A stretch of 64,000 nt of DNA. Source: Parachlorella kessleri. Its lineage: Eukaryota; Chlorophyta; Trebouxiophyceae; Chlorellales; Chlorellaceae. The position numbers and the translations under genes are program-made. Positions 1-11,045 of this stretch are shown one piece after another (position 1 is the first letter of the stretch; each line of letters starts with the position of its first letter). The notes below the pieces were generated by a model that was not told where the DNA came from, ran no database searches, and worked only from the letters and a program-made list of their open reading frames with translations. The stretch covers positions 1-64,000 of the forward strand of contig BBXU01000219.1 of assembly GCA_001598975.1 (NCBI GenBank), read 5' to 3'.

Positions 1-400
1 GGACATCATGGCAGCACGGTCGGGCGGTGGTGCGCCCTCACACTGTGTTTTGCGAGTGGGAGGTCGCAGAAGGAAGGGCACCGGCAACTTGTTGCGCTGC
101 CAAGGCTGCGCTCACTAGAGGGTAGAGGGGGTTGGAGATGTTGAGAGGCAGGGGGCTTGCCTGGGTTGAGACGAAGCAGCTAAGCCCACAGACGCCTGTT
201 TGTGGTCAAGGGTGGTTCCTTTATTTGTGGGTCCCCCCATCCTTTGGAGTGTCTGTCTGCGCGACAGACCAAAACCAGACTAGGCTAAGAGCGCCTGGTG
301 GCTCAACCACAACCCCTGTGGGGTTTTCAGGTCTCCTGGTGAACCATGCACCGCATCTCGTATGCCGGCCGAGCCCCCACCCACCGGCGGTTGACAAAGC

Positions 401-1784
401 ATGCGCAGCATGGCTCCCCCCCTGGCGCAGGTGTCGCTGGTGGTGCAGCAGTTTTATGAGGCACTGCGCGGGGGCAGGGCCCTGGAGGGAACCACCGCGG
501 CCTGGGAGGAGTGGCAGCGGCAGCACCCCTGCGAAGTCCCCATGCAGGGGGAGTACCACCCGGGGGGCGGTGGGGGGCCGCCCCCGGACACCCACTCGGC
601 CGCGGTAACGGCGGGTGCGGGGCCCGGGCTCGGCCCCGGCAGCAGCAGGGGCAACTGCTACAAGTGTGGCCAGGCGGGGCACTTTGCCAGGTGGGGGCCG
701 CTGTTACGGCGTCCAGGGAGACGGGGGAGATGGGATTACAGCCGTGCCTCTGCACAGCCGGTACCACCCTACAGCACGGCTGCGGGGCCTACGCTGCCCT
801 GGTCGCAGGTGCAGCTGAATGTGGCACACACTGCAAGTCAGCTGTAGAGCCCAGGCACCTGCCCTTCCCCTGTTGCGCGCACAAACTTTCCGCAGGCGAT
901 CATTCAGTGGCGGTGCAACGTGCAGGGAGTGCCCCGGGGCCGGCGGCAGCGCATCCGCCGGGGGCCTGTTTGCGGGAGCAGCTGCAGCAGGGAACCCAGC
1001 GGCGCTCCCTGGGCTCAGCAGCGGGGGCACCTGCTACAAATGCGGCCAGGCGGGCCACTTTGCCAGGTAGGAGGCGCTTGCTTGCTGGAAGGTGGCAGGC
1101 GGTTGGGGCAGAGGACAGGCGGGGGTGAACTGCATTCTGACAGGGCTAGATGGGGCATGCACTGTGGTTGGCCTGAGTCCTCACCCCAGCGCTCCCTCTC
1201 CTTGCTTGTTGGGAAGCTGGGGGTAGGCTAGCGTCTGCTGAGGACTTGGCTGTGGCTGCCTGTGCAGCTGGTGCTGGCAACAGCAGCAGCTGCGCAGCCC
1301 AGTAGGGGGCATGGTGTACTGCTGCACGTCATTAGGGGTTGCACGTCGTCTAGGGCAGCGTATCACAGTGTGCGCTACAACTCCAGGCAGCTCCACCTTG
1401 CAGCAACTGCTAGTGAATCCGCGCCTTTGGCCTGCCGCTGCGTGGCTGCCACATCTTGCCCACTACATCAAACTTGTGACAGGTCTGGGTGGTGCGTGCA
1501 GGGAGTGCCCAGAGGCAGGCAGCAGCATGTCTGCTGCAGCAGCAGCCAGCGGCCCAGCACGGAAGAGGGCCCGCACAACGCCGCCGGCGACGCAAGCCGC
1601 CACCGCAGCAGCACAAGGCCGGCAACCAGGCCAGCAGCAGATCACGCAGTACTGGGCGGGTGCTGGCGCTGGCGGGGGGCTGAGATATGGGAGGCGGAGT
1701 GGGGGTGGTGGAGCGAGGGCCACGGACACGTGTTACAAGTGTGGGCAGCAGGGCCACTGGGCCAGTGCATGCCCGGGCACTTGA
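401..1784 (+). CDS. CCHC zinc-knuckle protein (three knuckles), 5' end uncertain
   Basis: The model has exons 401-690, 926-1066 and 1502-1784, all joined in phase 2, giving about 237 residues. It carries three CCHC knuckles of the form C-x2-C-x4-H-x4-C. The first two are each split by an intron: an exon ends CYKCGQAGHFAR and the next begins ECPGAG or ECPEAG, which supplies the last cysteine. The third, CYKCGQQGHWASACPG, lies whole at the C-terminus just before the stop. Gly/Ala/Pro-rich linkers separate the knuckles, and the last linker has a basic PARKRAR patch. CCHC knuckles bind single-stranded nucleic acid. Similar C-terminal knuckles occur in plant topoisomerase 3-alpha and in RNA-binding proteins, but no catalytic domain is visible, so no function is assigned. 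An upstream exon may lie before 401 or outside the window. Confidence 0.6.
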
Positions 1785-2359
1785 TGTTGGCATATGAATG
1801 GGGTGGCCTTGCCGCCCTTGTCACAAAATTCGCTAAGCGGGCGGAGAATGCCGCCACTGGGCAGTGGTGAGCGTACAATGCGGGGCCTGATCCTTAAGCG
1901 CTTGCTGTGTAAGTGTGAAAGTCAACCCCGCCACACCAGCCAAGAGGTTGGTAATAACACACGCAGCCATGCCACAACCATGATCCAGAGCTCCAGAGGA
2001 TTCCCAAGGCTTTGAGCGCTCCCATCCAAACCTGGGGCCAAACAACTTGCAAGATCCAGCTGGCATCCGACTGAATATACTGGCATTGTAAGCCTGCTGC
2101 AACAGCTCCCCAGCCCGCAAATGCCTACATTGGCCTCCTCTAGCTACCACTCACACCGCACATGGCCACCCCTTACTTGCCCCAGGCACCCACGACAAGC
2201 CAGCCTTTTGCCAACCGCAAAAGCCACTGCAAGACACCCCTCCCTTCCGCTACAACACACCACGGCATGAGATCACGCTGACTCTCCACTGCCAAGCTGC
2301 CTGCCCCTGCCAACCACTGGGCCCAATGATCGATTGGTTGAGTACCAGTCGGGCCTATG
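1785..2359. other. Convergent intergenic spacer, no gene seen
   Basis: This spacer separates the 3' ends of the zinc-knuckle gene (+) and the pTAC5-like gene (-). Open frames are short, lack recognisable motifs and read as chance. It should hold both 3' UTRs. I looked on the minus strand for the DnaJ-type CxxCxGxG zinc finger that ends plant pTAC5 and did not find it. Confidence 0.5.
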
Positions 2360-5300
2360 CTACGCCCCCTGCCGCCTCTTCAGCCGGCCGCGGTCCTCCC
2401 ACCGCTGCTCGCCCATGAGCCACACCCTGTTTGCGGTGTTGCCCAGGTCGTCGTCGGCGCTGTCCTCGCTGCGCAGCGTGTCCAGGTCAGCAGGCGAGGC
2501 GCCGGCGCCCAGCAGGGCGCGCCAGGTGGCGGGGTCGGCGACGCCACTCTCCGGCAGGCCATTGCAGGCCTGCACGGGCAAAGGATCATCGTCATCAAGC
2601 ATAGGGTCATAAGTTACACAGACAGCCAGCATGCATAGGGTCACAGATCTCCCATACAGAAAGCTTGAGAACCGCGCAACGTGTGCCAGGTGGCGAGATC
2701 GGCTATGCCACTCCCAGGCATGCCCATGGTTGGACCAAGGCGCAGCAGTCCTACTGGTCCCCAGAAACTAGTCATGAACGTTTCCACCCTGCTGCCAACA
2801 CCAAGGTTGGCAAGTACGGTACAAGCCTGGCGGATATAAGGCAGCTGCCAGCTGGCACGCCCCCACCTGGAATGTCTTGACGGCCGCCAGGGTGGAGTCT
2901 CCAAACTGCCACCAACGCATGTCGTCGTCCGAGGCGTAGCAGCCACCCTGCAGGCGCGGCAATAGGAGGCGGGCGAGCGCGCTCAGCCCAGCAGCGATGC
3001 AGCAGCAGCAGCTTAACACCGGGGAGCACACCTCCCCAGCTCCCCCAGCAGGGTTGTATCTGCCCCGCAAGCAACGCCAAGCATAAAGGCACACCAGAAG
3101 CCCAACCATGGTTGAGCACTTGCGGCCAGGCCTGCCAGCGCCTTCTCTCCCCAGTTTGTAACCCGGCACAAATGACACAGACTCAACCTCGGAGGCCGCC
3201 ACCCAACGCTTTGCTTGCTGGGCCAGGGACCACCCACCTGCTGTAGCGCGACGTGCAGGGCGTGCACCTCGCGCCCGCCGTCCCCCTCCATCAGGACGGG
3301 CCATGCTGTGCGTGCTGTGCTGCCCGCCGCCCCTGCCCCGACCACCTTCACCTCCTCATGGACAGTCACCGTCTCCTGGACATCCCCTGCGCCGGTGCTC
3401 TGCACGATGTCAGCGAGGACCACCTCCTGCACGACATGCACAGCAGGCGAAGCAGGCCTGCCGTTCCATGCATCCCTGCTGCTGCTCCCCTGCCGAGGCT
3501 GGCCCGGCACCGGTGGCTGCTGCTGCTGCTTCCCGCCCAGGGCTGCTGCAAAGAGGTCTTGGTAGGGCTTCTGGCTGGGGCTGCTGCTGCTGCCGCTGGA
3601 CGCGGTGGGGGTACCGGTCGAGGGCTCCCCGGCTTTCTCAGCCTCAGCTGGCCCTTCCCCTTCCTCGTCTGAGGACTGTGCGGCCAACAGGGCCTCCCAG
3701 GTTGCTTCATCAACCACTCCCGTCTCGGTCAAGCCCATACAGGCCTGCAACCATCACAAGAAGGAACATGAATGAATGCCCTGCACACAGTTGTTAGCCT
3801 GCACGCCAACGGCCATCAGGCCGCATATGTCCCCAACCCATCATCCTGTTGTGCCGGTGCTTGACAGACCTCAACAACCCCCATCACCATGGTGCTGAGC
3901 AATCCTCAGCCCACAGGCGCCCCCCATCCCTCCCTCCCCCGCGGGCCCACCATTGCCCGCTTCCTTTCACCACCGCCCCAAACCAACCCAGCGCAACTCC
4001 CAGCCCATCCCTATGCATCCACTGGATATACGAGGGCATGACCCCAGCCGCTGCAGCCCACATCCCTCTCCCAACTTGGTCCACGCATGCCTCCCGAGCG
4101 AGCACCGCGCTCAGGGTGCTACGCCTGCTTCAGGAGCCCCCCACCCGCCAACCTCCCTTCCCCGCCATCCACCTCACCTACCACCAGGCAGACACCCCAC
4201 CTGCAGGGTCATCACCGCGCTGAGGGTGCTGTCCCCAAAGAAGAAGTCTTCAACGTCATCTTCTCCCGGGTAGTAGCCCGCCCCCACCAGGGCCCGGTGG
4301 AGCTCGTTCACCCAGTAAATGTCATCAGAGCCTGACACCAGGGTGGGTCGAGGCCCCGGGGCAGGCGCAGGCTCGGCTGGCTCAGCGCCCGCTAGCTGCT
4401 CCACCGGCCGCTCGCCCTGCCCCCGCTGCGGCTGCTGCTGCGCTGCCGGGGGCTGCGACGGCGGCCTGCTCTGCAAGTTCTGCTGGGCAGCAGCTGGCCC
4501 TGCAGATACGACCCCCACCCCTCTGCTTGGTGCCGGCGATGGCGCGGCAGCAGGACCGCTGCCATTGCCTGCAGGGCCAGCGCTGGGGGCGGCTGGCTGT
4601 TGTGGCATTGATGGCCTTTGCTGTTGTCTGCCCACCTCGACCGCGGACTCCTCCTGCTGCTGGATCCCCCCCTGGATCCACCCCTGGCTGAGGAGCCTGT
4701 TGGCCAGGTTGCCAAAGTTGATGTCCCCCAGCACGTCCAGCTCATCCACAGCAGCGACAGCAGCCGCCAGCTCAGCAACATAGCGCGGCATGGCAGCCTC
4801 CTCCACCGTTGCCGGGCTGCTGCTGGCAACAGCGCCGGAATCAAAGGGTGAGGTGCCGGCCTTCACGGCTTCGACAACCGCCTTCACTTGGTCAGCCGCA
4901 GTTAGGCCTGCTGGCAGACAGCACAGGGAGCAAGTCAAAGCTGCGGATAACATGACCTGCTGAAAACGCAACATGATGACGGGGATGTCAAAGAAGGAAA
5001 CGCTGCAGGGTCTGTAAAACCAGAAAATGTGGCTCCAACATCTAGCGCACAGAAACCTATAGCTGACAAATGGTGTTCCCAGGTTCGCGGTGAGGCGGCA
5101 GGTGGCTCCTCAAGGCTCCAACCTTAGATGCAGCCTGAGAGGCAGCTCCTTACCTGCTGCGGGCTGCGGCAGCTGCCCTGTGGGCTGCGCAGGCAGGCGA
5201 GGCGGCGGCGCCTGGGCATACAGCGAGCCCCCGCTGCCGGCGCTGCTGCTGGCCGTGCTGCCGGCGGCTGACCTCACATCACTAGGGCTCCTCGGCTGCG

Positions 5301-5863
5301 CGCCGCCACTCTGCAATAGGTACAGCTGCTGCGCACGAAGCTCCGCCACCTCTTGCTTCAAGCTGGTTTCCTGCTGGACCCAGCGCTGCCGCTCTGACTC
5401 CCAGTGCTGCCGGTCGCGCTCGTGCTGCTCTAAGAGCTGGTCGTACAGGCGGTTTTGGCGCTGCCACAGCTCATACTCTCGCTGTTGCAGCAGGTCGCCG
5501 TAAGGCGGCAGGGGGTGGCCATCTTGCCCACCTGCCTGCACCACCAGGGAGACCTATCAGTCCGGCGAGTTGTTCCTCCTTGCCGGGTGGCTGCGACTAG
5601 TTGCTGTGGTGCCAACTTCACACGAATAGGGGCAGGGTACGGACGCAGATGAAAGGCGAGACAACGGAGGCACCCTATATGAAGGCTGCCAGACCCGCTG
5701 CCGGTTGGCAGCGCACCTTACTAGCCCTGACCGCCAGAGAAAGCGTCCAGGAACGTGAAGAAGGCCTGTTGCGTGGAGGGAACAGGCCAGGGGGCCTACC
5801 TGCCCCTGCCTGTGTCACCATGACGTTGGACGTCCCAAGGGGCAAAGCCAGGGGGCCCACCAT
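2360..5863 (-). CDS. pTAC5-like plastid protein with peptidoglycan-binding-like domains
   Basis: Six exons join in consistent phase: 5863-5717, 5535-5154, 4907-4201, 3744-3238, 2947-2867 and 2569-2360, about 677 residues. Exon 1 encodes a Ser/Arg-rich leader ending SWTLSLAVRASK, typical of a chloroplast transit peptide. Exon 2 is a coiled coil rich in Glu, Gln and Arg (YELWQRQNRLYDQLLEQHER). Two peptidoglycan-binding-like folds follow, each split by introns: VNELHRALVGAGYY, FFFGDSTLSAVMTLQ and GLTETGVVDEATWEALL; then EVHALHVALQQ, FGDSTLAAVKTFQ and GLPESGVADPATWRALL. Coiled coil plus such a domain plus a C-terminal WLMGEQRWED segment matches plant PLASTID TRANSCRIPTIONALLY ACTIVE 5, a plastid nucleoid protein. 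Plant pTAC5 usually has one such domain and ends in a DnaJ-type zinc finger; here there are two and the finger is not seen. The ortholog call is inference. Confidence 0.72.
2641..2730 (-). pseudogene. Decayed copy of the last pTAC5 exon inside its last intron
   Basis: Within the intron between 2867 and 2569 the minus strand encodes GMPGSGIADLATWHTLRGSQ, which aligns with ACNGLPESGVADPATWRALL from the last exon. The frame is open to a stop at 2641. The copy lacks a good splice acceptor: the exon-start sequence is degraded where the real exon has CAG followed by GCCTGC. It looks like a tandem exon duplication that is decaying, or a rarely used alternative terminal exon. Confidence 0.6.
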
Positions 5864-6161
5864 CGCTTCTTGCTTATGTGAATTAATCTACCTGTCGTCA
5901 ATTGGACTTAGATGTACCTACCGGCTTACGGCATGGGTTATGCTGGGGGCTATGCTAGTTTTTTTTCCTAGGGGGTTCCAGTTCATGAGTCCGCAGCGCG
6001 CCCTTGCTTCCACGCGGACTCGCCAATCTCAAGGCTCTTAATATCCCTCTCTGCAAGCTCTTACATTCTCGTACTTTTGCTAAAACCACATCAGCTTTGC
6101 TACAGTGCTCCCTAGCCGGTCAGCGGCCAGGCCATAGTTCGTTGGGCAGCGGCAAGGGGTG
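5864..6161. promoter_or_regulatory. Divergent promoter region, pTAC5-like / PRA1
   Basis: The 298 bp between the proposed pTAC5-like start codon (minus strand) and the PRA1 start codon (plus strand) must hold both promoters and 5' UTRs. It is more AT-rich than the flanking exons and has a T-run near 5958. I recognise no specific factor site. Confidence 0.4.
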
Positions 6162-7486
6162 ATGGCACTGCCTGGTGGTGGGGTATCAGCCAAGCCAACA
6201 CCGGAGGAGCAGCAACCTCTCACAGGGAGCGTTACAGACGGCAGCAGTAACGTCATGCAGGCTGCACGAGCTAACATAATTATGGGAGCTCTGGGCAGGC
6301 TACGGGAAAACGCAGCCAACAGCTTCAAAGAAGTGAGTTTCGGAATGCAGAGATCTGCAGTAATTGGTGCCCCGCTATGCGCGTTTGATCCAAGGTCTCT
6401 GGGCAAGACCACCCACTGAGTCTTGTGTTTCTTTGCAGGCCAAGCCTTGGGCCGAGGTGTTTGATAGGAGCAACTTTGGCAAGTTTGCCAATGCCGCTGA
6501 GGTGCGGCCTTAGAACGAACCTTTGTGGGTAGCAGCTAGCGGTAGTGCCCAGAATATGGCAGGCAACCAGACAGGCGAAGGTGTTGGTTACGATAGCGAG
6601 TGTTTCACTTCACTGCAGGCATCAGGGCGCTTGCGGAAGAACCTCTCTTACTTCCGCGTCAACTATATGATTGCCACTGTGGCAACAACGTCTCTGGTGC
6701 TATTCTTGAACCCTTGGTCTCTCATAGTGCTGGCGGGCCTGATGCTGGTGTGGAGCTATTTCTACATCATTAAATCCGGTCCCCTGGTGCTGGGCGGCCG
6801 CGAGCTGAGGTGGGCTATGCCGAGAGTCGAGGGTGACAGAGCAGGCATGGCGTAGTGCTTCTGTCAGTGCGCTGTGTGATTTGGCCGGCTGTGTGGGCAA
6901 GGAGCACCTGGGAGCCTGAAGCATCCGAGCGGTCTCATGTGCGCTGGCTAGCCTGGAGCTGCTGGATTAACTAGCCCGCTGAGCCGCCGTCCAGGGGTGT
7001 TGACTGACTGCTGTCCTACCTGCCGTGCAGTGACCGGGAGAAGTTCATGGGGCTTTCAGGCATCTCGCTCATAACCATTTTCTTCCTGACAAAGTAAGTC
7101 TGCACAAGGAGGCCACTCGCTTGTCAGCAGTAACGCACTGGCAGGAAGCACGTGGAGGCGACGCGCGACACAGTGCTATTCTGTGCTTCACGGCGTACAA
7201 GCGGCGGGCCCCAAGGCGGTAGTCGGCTGGCTCTGCACCCCCTTATTCCTGGTCATGCCGCTCCCTGCTCAAATAAGCCCTTGACACACCTCCCTGCTGC
7301 AGTGTGGGGGCCGTCATTTTCTATGCTCTGGGCCTGAGCTTCCTGCTGGTGGCTATCCATGGCGTCTTTTACACGCCCGATGACCTGTTCCTCGACGAGC
7401 CCCAGGCCAACAATGGCGGCTTCCTGTCGCTCTTGACAGGCGCCGGCGGCCCTCCCACGGCGCCTTCAGCCGCCACCGCAGTCTGA
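6162..7486 (+). CDS. PRA1 family protein (prenylated Rab acceptor)
   Basis: Exons 6162-6332, 6439-6501, 6619-6809, 7031-7093 and 7303-7486 give about 223 residues. The family core is clear: AKPWAEVFDRSNFGKFANAAE, then RLRKNLSYFRVNYMIATVA leading into two closely paired hydrophobic hairpins (LVLFLNPWSLIVLAGLMLVW; GLSGISLITIFFLT followed by VGAVIFYALGLSFLLVAIHG). A Phe/Asp-rich tail follows (FYTPDDLFLDEP). PRA1/Yip3 proteins sit in ER and Golgi membranes and help deliver prenylated Rab GTPases to membranes. Length and topology are normal for the family. The ATG at 6162 gives the first long open frame. A TGTAA polyadenylation word follows the stop by about 190 bp. Confidence 0.9.
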
Positions 7487-7678
7487 GGCAGCGCTTGCCG
7501 CACATGTTCTAGGCAATGTTCTGGCAGCACTAGCGCTGACTTGGATCTAAGGGTGGGCGAGGTGCACCCACCCCGTGAGCAGTGGAGAGCAGGGTGTGAG
7601 GGAGGCATGTCACTGGGTGCAAGGTTCTGGGGCCAGCCGTTGCCCCACCTACCAGGCTTGGCTGCCTTCACTCGTCAA

Positions 7679-7683
7679 TGTAA
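7679..7683 (+). terminator. Putative polyadenylation signal TGTAA of the PRA1 gene
   Basis: TGTAA is the usual chlorophyte near-upstream polyadenylation element. This copy lies about 190 bp after the PRA1 stop. A 5-mer arises often by chance, so the call rests on position only. Confidence 0.35.
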
Positions 7684-8310
7684 ACACACGGATTCCATGA
7701 CGGTATGGGAGTTAACCTGTTTGTACCAAGTTCAGGGACGCTTGCCTCATGCGCGATTTGCAGCATATGTATGCATGCTGAGATATGCTCGACAGTATAG
7801 TTGGCCTAGTTTCTTTTTCTGCCCCGTAAGCGAGCACGCATTTCTATGATTCGACTGGAGTTTTCTATCTGGCTAGTGGCAGTCTATTACAGCTGCGAGT
7901 AATGCGTCGCACCGAGACACTGAGGCGAACATGCAGCTGGTACAGCGCAACAGAGATTTCAAGCCCAGGGGATGCCAGCTGTGGCAAACACCACGGTGAC
8001 CTACCATGATTCTTATCACATTGAGTAACGGTGGCAGGAGGTGCAAACATAGTGGAGATAGGATATACATGTAGCTGTATGAGGGCTGGGCTGGATGCAG
8101 TTACACAGTTGTATGCTCTGTGCCTGAGATCGCATTGATTCCAGAACCTGGGTGCTAACCGGTAAACCCTGGATTGCTGTCTCAAGCGTGGCTGTCGCTC
8201 ACAGTATCGGAATAACCTCCATATGAAGACTTACCCTCTAGCCCTAAAGCATGCATAAAGTTCCCACGTCAACAGCTTCCCCAAGCATTGGCATGGTTCC
8301 GAGGGTTCGT

Positions 8311-8362
8311 TCGTTCAAGTAAGCCAGAGTCACCCAGGGTTGATTCGTTTAAGCCAGAGTCA
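8311..8362 (+). repeat. Short direct repeat (about 20 bp, two copies)
   Basis: TTCAAGTAAGCCAGAGTCA at about 8313 recurs as TTCGTTTAAGCCAGAGTCA at 8344, with a few changes and a roughly 32-bp period. Confidence 0.6.
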
Positions 8363-8419
8363 AGTGGCTTGCCTCTCCATGTTTTGGTGAGTCCAGAAAG
8401 AAGATGCCGGGCAAGACTC

Positions 8420-8500
8420 AGGAGCATATCTGCATCCAGCCCTGTCGATGCAGTTCATCTCTCACTCTCTGTTCGCGCTACCTGCCACCCTCATCAACAA
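8420..8500 (+). repeat. Dispersed repeat family A, copy 1
   Basis: A roughly 80-bp stretch containing CTGCATCCAGCCCTGTC and later TACCTGCCACCCT. The same order of words recurs at about 8690-8763 and 21610-21700, and single words recur near 12498 and 23420. It probably represents a short interspersed element; ends are not defined. Confidence 0.45.
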
Positions 8501-8689
8501 CTGCCCCACCACGTCAGTACAGTCACCCCAACCTCTTCGCAGTTCACGCTGCCTGCCGTCAGTAGCATAAACAAGTACAGGCTCGAGGCCCGGGCCCCGG
8601 TGGCACACAAGGCATCCCCTACTTTGCGTACAGTAACATCCTAGCTACCAGTCCGCACTGTCCGCCTACTGCTCGCACAACACCTAGCC

Positions 8690-8763
8690 AAATCAGTTCA
8701 GCCCCGTCAGTACAGCCTGCCCCTATCCCTCTGTTCGTACTACCTGCCACCCTTACTAACACC
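8690..8763 (+). repeat. Dispersed repeat family A, copy 2
   Basis: It contains CAGCCCCGTCAGTACAGCCT and CTGTTCGTACTACCTGCCAC, matching copy 1 in order and spacing with several substitutions. Confidence 0.45.
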
Positions 8764-8781
8764 AATTGAGCCACAGCGGTC

Positions 8782-11045
8782 CTACTCACATGCTCCCTGC
8801 CCCAACACTTCCACCGCCACGGGCCTAACCTCCTCCCCTGGCACAGGCAGCCCCTCAAACGCGGTGATAGATAGTCCATCTCTGCACCTTTCACTGTCGC
8901 TGCTAGCATCGCGCCCCTGGCTGGCTGCCTGCTCCACACACAGCGCAGCCACATGACCCGGGGAGGGGCACAGCAGCAGGAAGCGCCACCGCCGGCTGGC
9001 ATGCTCCGCCAGCTCGCAGCTCCGCTCGAAGTAGATGTGGCTCCCGGTGCTGCTGCTGCTGCTGGTGGCAAGGGGCCTGCTGGGAACAGGCCAACAGTGG
9101 CTGTCGTTGCTGCTGTTGCTGCTCTCCCTATGGCTGGTCTCCAAGCCAGCACCTCCTGGGGGGTTTCCGATACCTCCACGCCGTGGTTCGAGCTGCGGCT
9201 GCTGTTGACTACCGCCTGCAAAGGGGGCTGCTGTCTGGCAGAAGACCTCTTCCCAGGCCGCTGGCCTCCCCTCCTCACCTTGTGGTGTGCCGGGGGCCAG
9301 GTCAACGCCTGCTGACCCATACTTCTCGACCTTGAGTGGCGGCAGGGCTGCTGCTGGTGTCGGCAACCCTGGGCCATCCCCCCAGCGGCCTTCAAGGTCC
9401 CCTACCACTACTCCACATGCCGGTTCCCCATGTCCGGCTAAAAGCTTACTTGCCTCCCCTCCTCCCTCTGTCTGCTGCTGCTGCTGCTGGTTTGAGAAGT
9501 GGCTTGCTGCCTGTTGCGGGTGTTGCTGTGTTAATTGTCGCTGCTGGCCTGGACCCCTCGGTGCCACCCGGAAGGCAAACCCTCGCAGGCCTGGGTGTGC
9601 ACTGATGCCCCTGCCCAGCGCCTTCACGTAGGCTTCCTTCAAGGTCCACAGCTGGAGGAAGTGGGCATCCCTGCTTGGGCCCTCAGGCATGGCTGCACAG
9701 GGGAGAACACGGGGGGTGGGATATGAATTGGCTTGCACTGTTCTTGGGGTCACCAAAGGCTACCTTGGCGGTAGCACATGCGTACAGTGGCAAGCGACAT
9801 TGCCAAATGCTAGTGGCAGAGGCCCATTCAGGTACCTTGCCACTGTCACTCAATCTGTTCATGTTATAAGCTCGACAAGAGGCCATACCGACAGCCAGAC
9901 AGCATCTACCGACGCCAAGCCAGCAGTAAGTGTTGCACATAGCGAGTCTGCACACACAAGTCCGTACCTAACAGATCCTCCATCTCCTCCGGACAGAACC
10001 TCCTGCTGGCCAGCCGCAGCGGGTCCTTCGGTTTCCGTGCCAGGGACTCAGCATCCAGCCCCACCAATGCATCGACAGTCACGGCCAGGCCTGCCCACAC
10101 AGAAACACAAATTGCACCAAGGGTGCACTGGTTCAAAAACACAATTCAAGCAGCCGCCTGCATTTCCGCAACATTTGGTAGTCGTGCTTCCCTGCATCCG
10201 TCACTCAGGCTCCGTGCAGGCAGCAGAGCGAGCAGGCTCAATTGGCTGTACATCATGCACTACAAGTGCCAGGCATCCTCATGGCCCACCCATCAGCCTG
10301 GGGTCTCCAAGCTATGAGACGTCCTATCGCACCTATCAGCGAAGTGGTGTGGGTGAGGTTGAAGTACAGCCGGTGCCTCAGGGGTGTCAGGCAAGGCTGG
10401 AGCAGAGAGGGCTTGCCGTGCTCATTCCGCTGGAAGACAAGGTGCTCTGGGGGTGGCTGACCGACCAGGTACCTGGACAGCACTGCTCTGACAAAAGCAC
10501 GGACCAGGAGTCGCTCCTCAGCCACTGCTGGGCTGGGGGCCTCATGACAGCTGCTAAGCTCTTCCTCCGACAGCAGTGCCGCACAGCGCTGCAGGGCGCT
10601 GGCACTGGCCGCCACCTGCAGGGTGGGCTGCTGTAACTTGTGGGCGTCCGCTGGCAGGTGAGGATAGCGCTAAGGCATGTAGCGAAGCCAAGGATGAGGA
10701 CAGCTAGCATAGGAGTTTATTGCGGGGCGCTACGGCGGCTCTAGCTGTGAAAGAACAGACCTTGGGCGGGTGGAGCCACCATAGGTGAACCTCACCAGGG
10801 CGCAAGCTCAACAGCTTGTGCCCGCTATGCAAAAGCTCGGGTACAACAGAGGCAGGGACTTGAGATGCTGCAACTGCCGCTGCCCCAGCTTTCCCAGGCC
10901 TGTAGCTGTCTAGCCATGCCTGGTGGGATTGTAAGCCTGGGTGCCAGGCTCTTCGGGAACCTTGGGGAGGGAAGAACAAGGTTGGTGTTAGCCGGACAAA
11001 GCGGTTCGGGCGAACCCCAGGTACCAAGAGACCGTGCACCGTCAT
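8782..11045 (-). CDS. 4'-phosphopantetheinyl transferase (Sfp/AcpT type)
   Basis: Exons 11045-10761, 10615-10333, 10090-9968 and 9692-8782 join in phases 0, 1 and 1, about 533 residues. These enzymes move phosphopantetheine from CoA to a serine of acyl or peptidyl carrier proteins. The N-terminal half has LRPGEVHLWWLHPP, RNEHGKPSLL and LYFNLTHTTSLI. The Mg-binding strand is VDALVGLDAESLA, followed by ASRRFCPEEMEDLL and the signature LWTLKEAYVKALGRGI (W-x-x-KEA). The C-terminal strand HIYFERSCELAEHASRRWRF closes the fold. Between FAFRVAP and that strand lies an insertion of about 170 residues rich in Gln, Pro, Ser and Gly, so the protein is roughly twice the usual length. A strong GTGAGT donor overlaps the last codons at 8782-8790, so a further exon is possible. 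The 5' end faces URM1. Confidence 0.88.

Larger units (their letters stand above)
7684..8781. other. Convergent intergenic region with short repeats
   Basis: No convincing coding exon is seen between the PRA1 3' end and the phosphopantetheinyl transferase 3' end. It holds a short direct repeat at 8311-8362 and two members of a dispersed repeat family at about 8420-8500 and 8690-8763, annotated separately. Confidence 0.5.

Noticed and set aside
1..118. GRF-like or other exon at the very start of the window
   Set aside because: Three frames are partly open, but cysteine spacing does not fit a GRF finger and no splice-supported join to 401 was found.
401..1784. DNA topoisomerase 3-alpha C-terminus
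   Set aside because: Knuckle spacing is similar but no GRF zinc finger or topoisomerase exon could be found upstream within the window.
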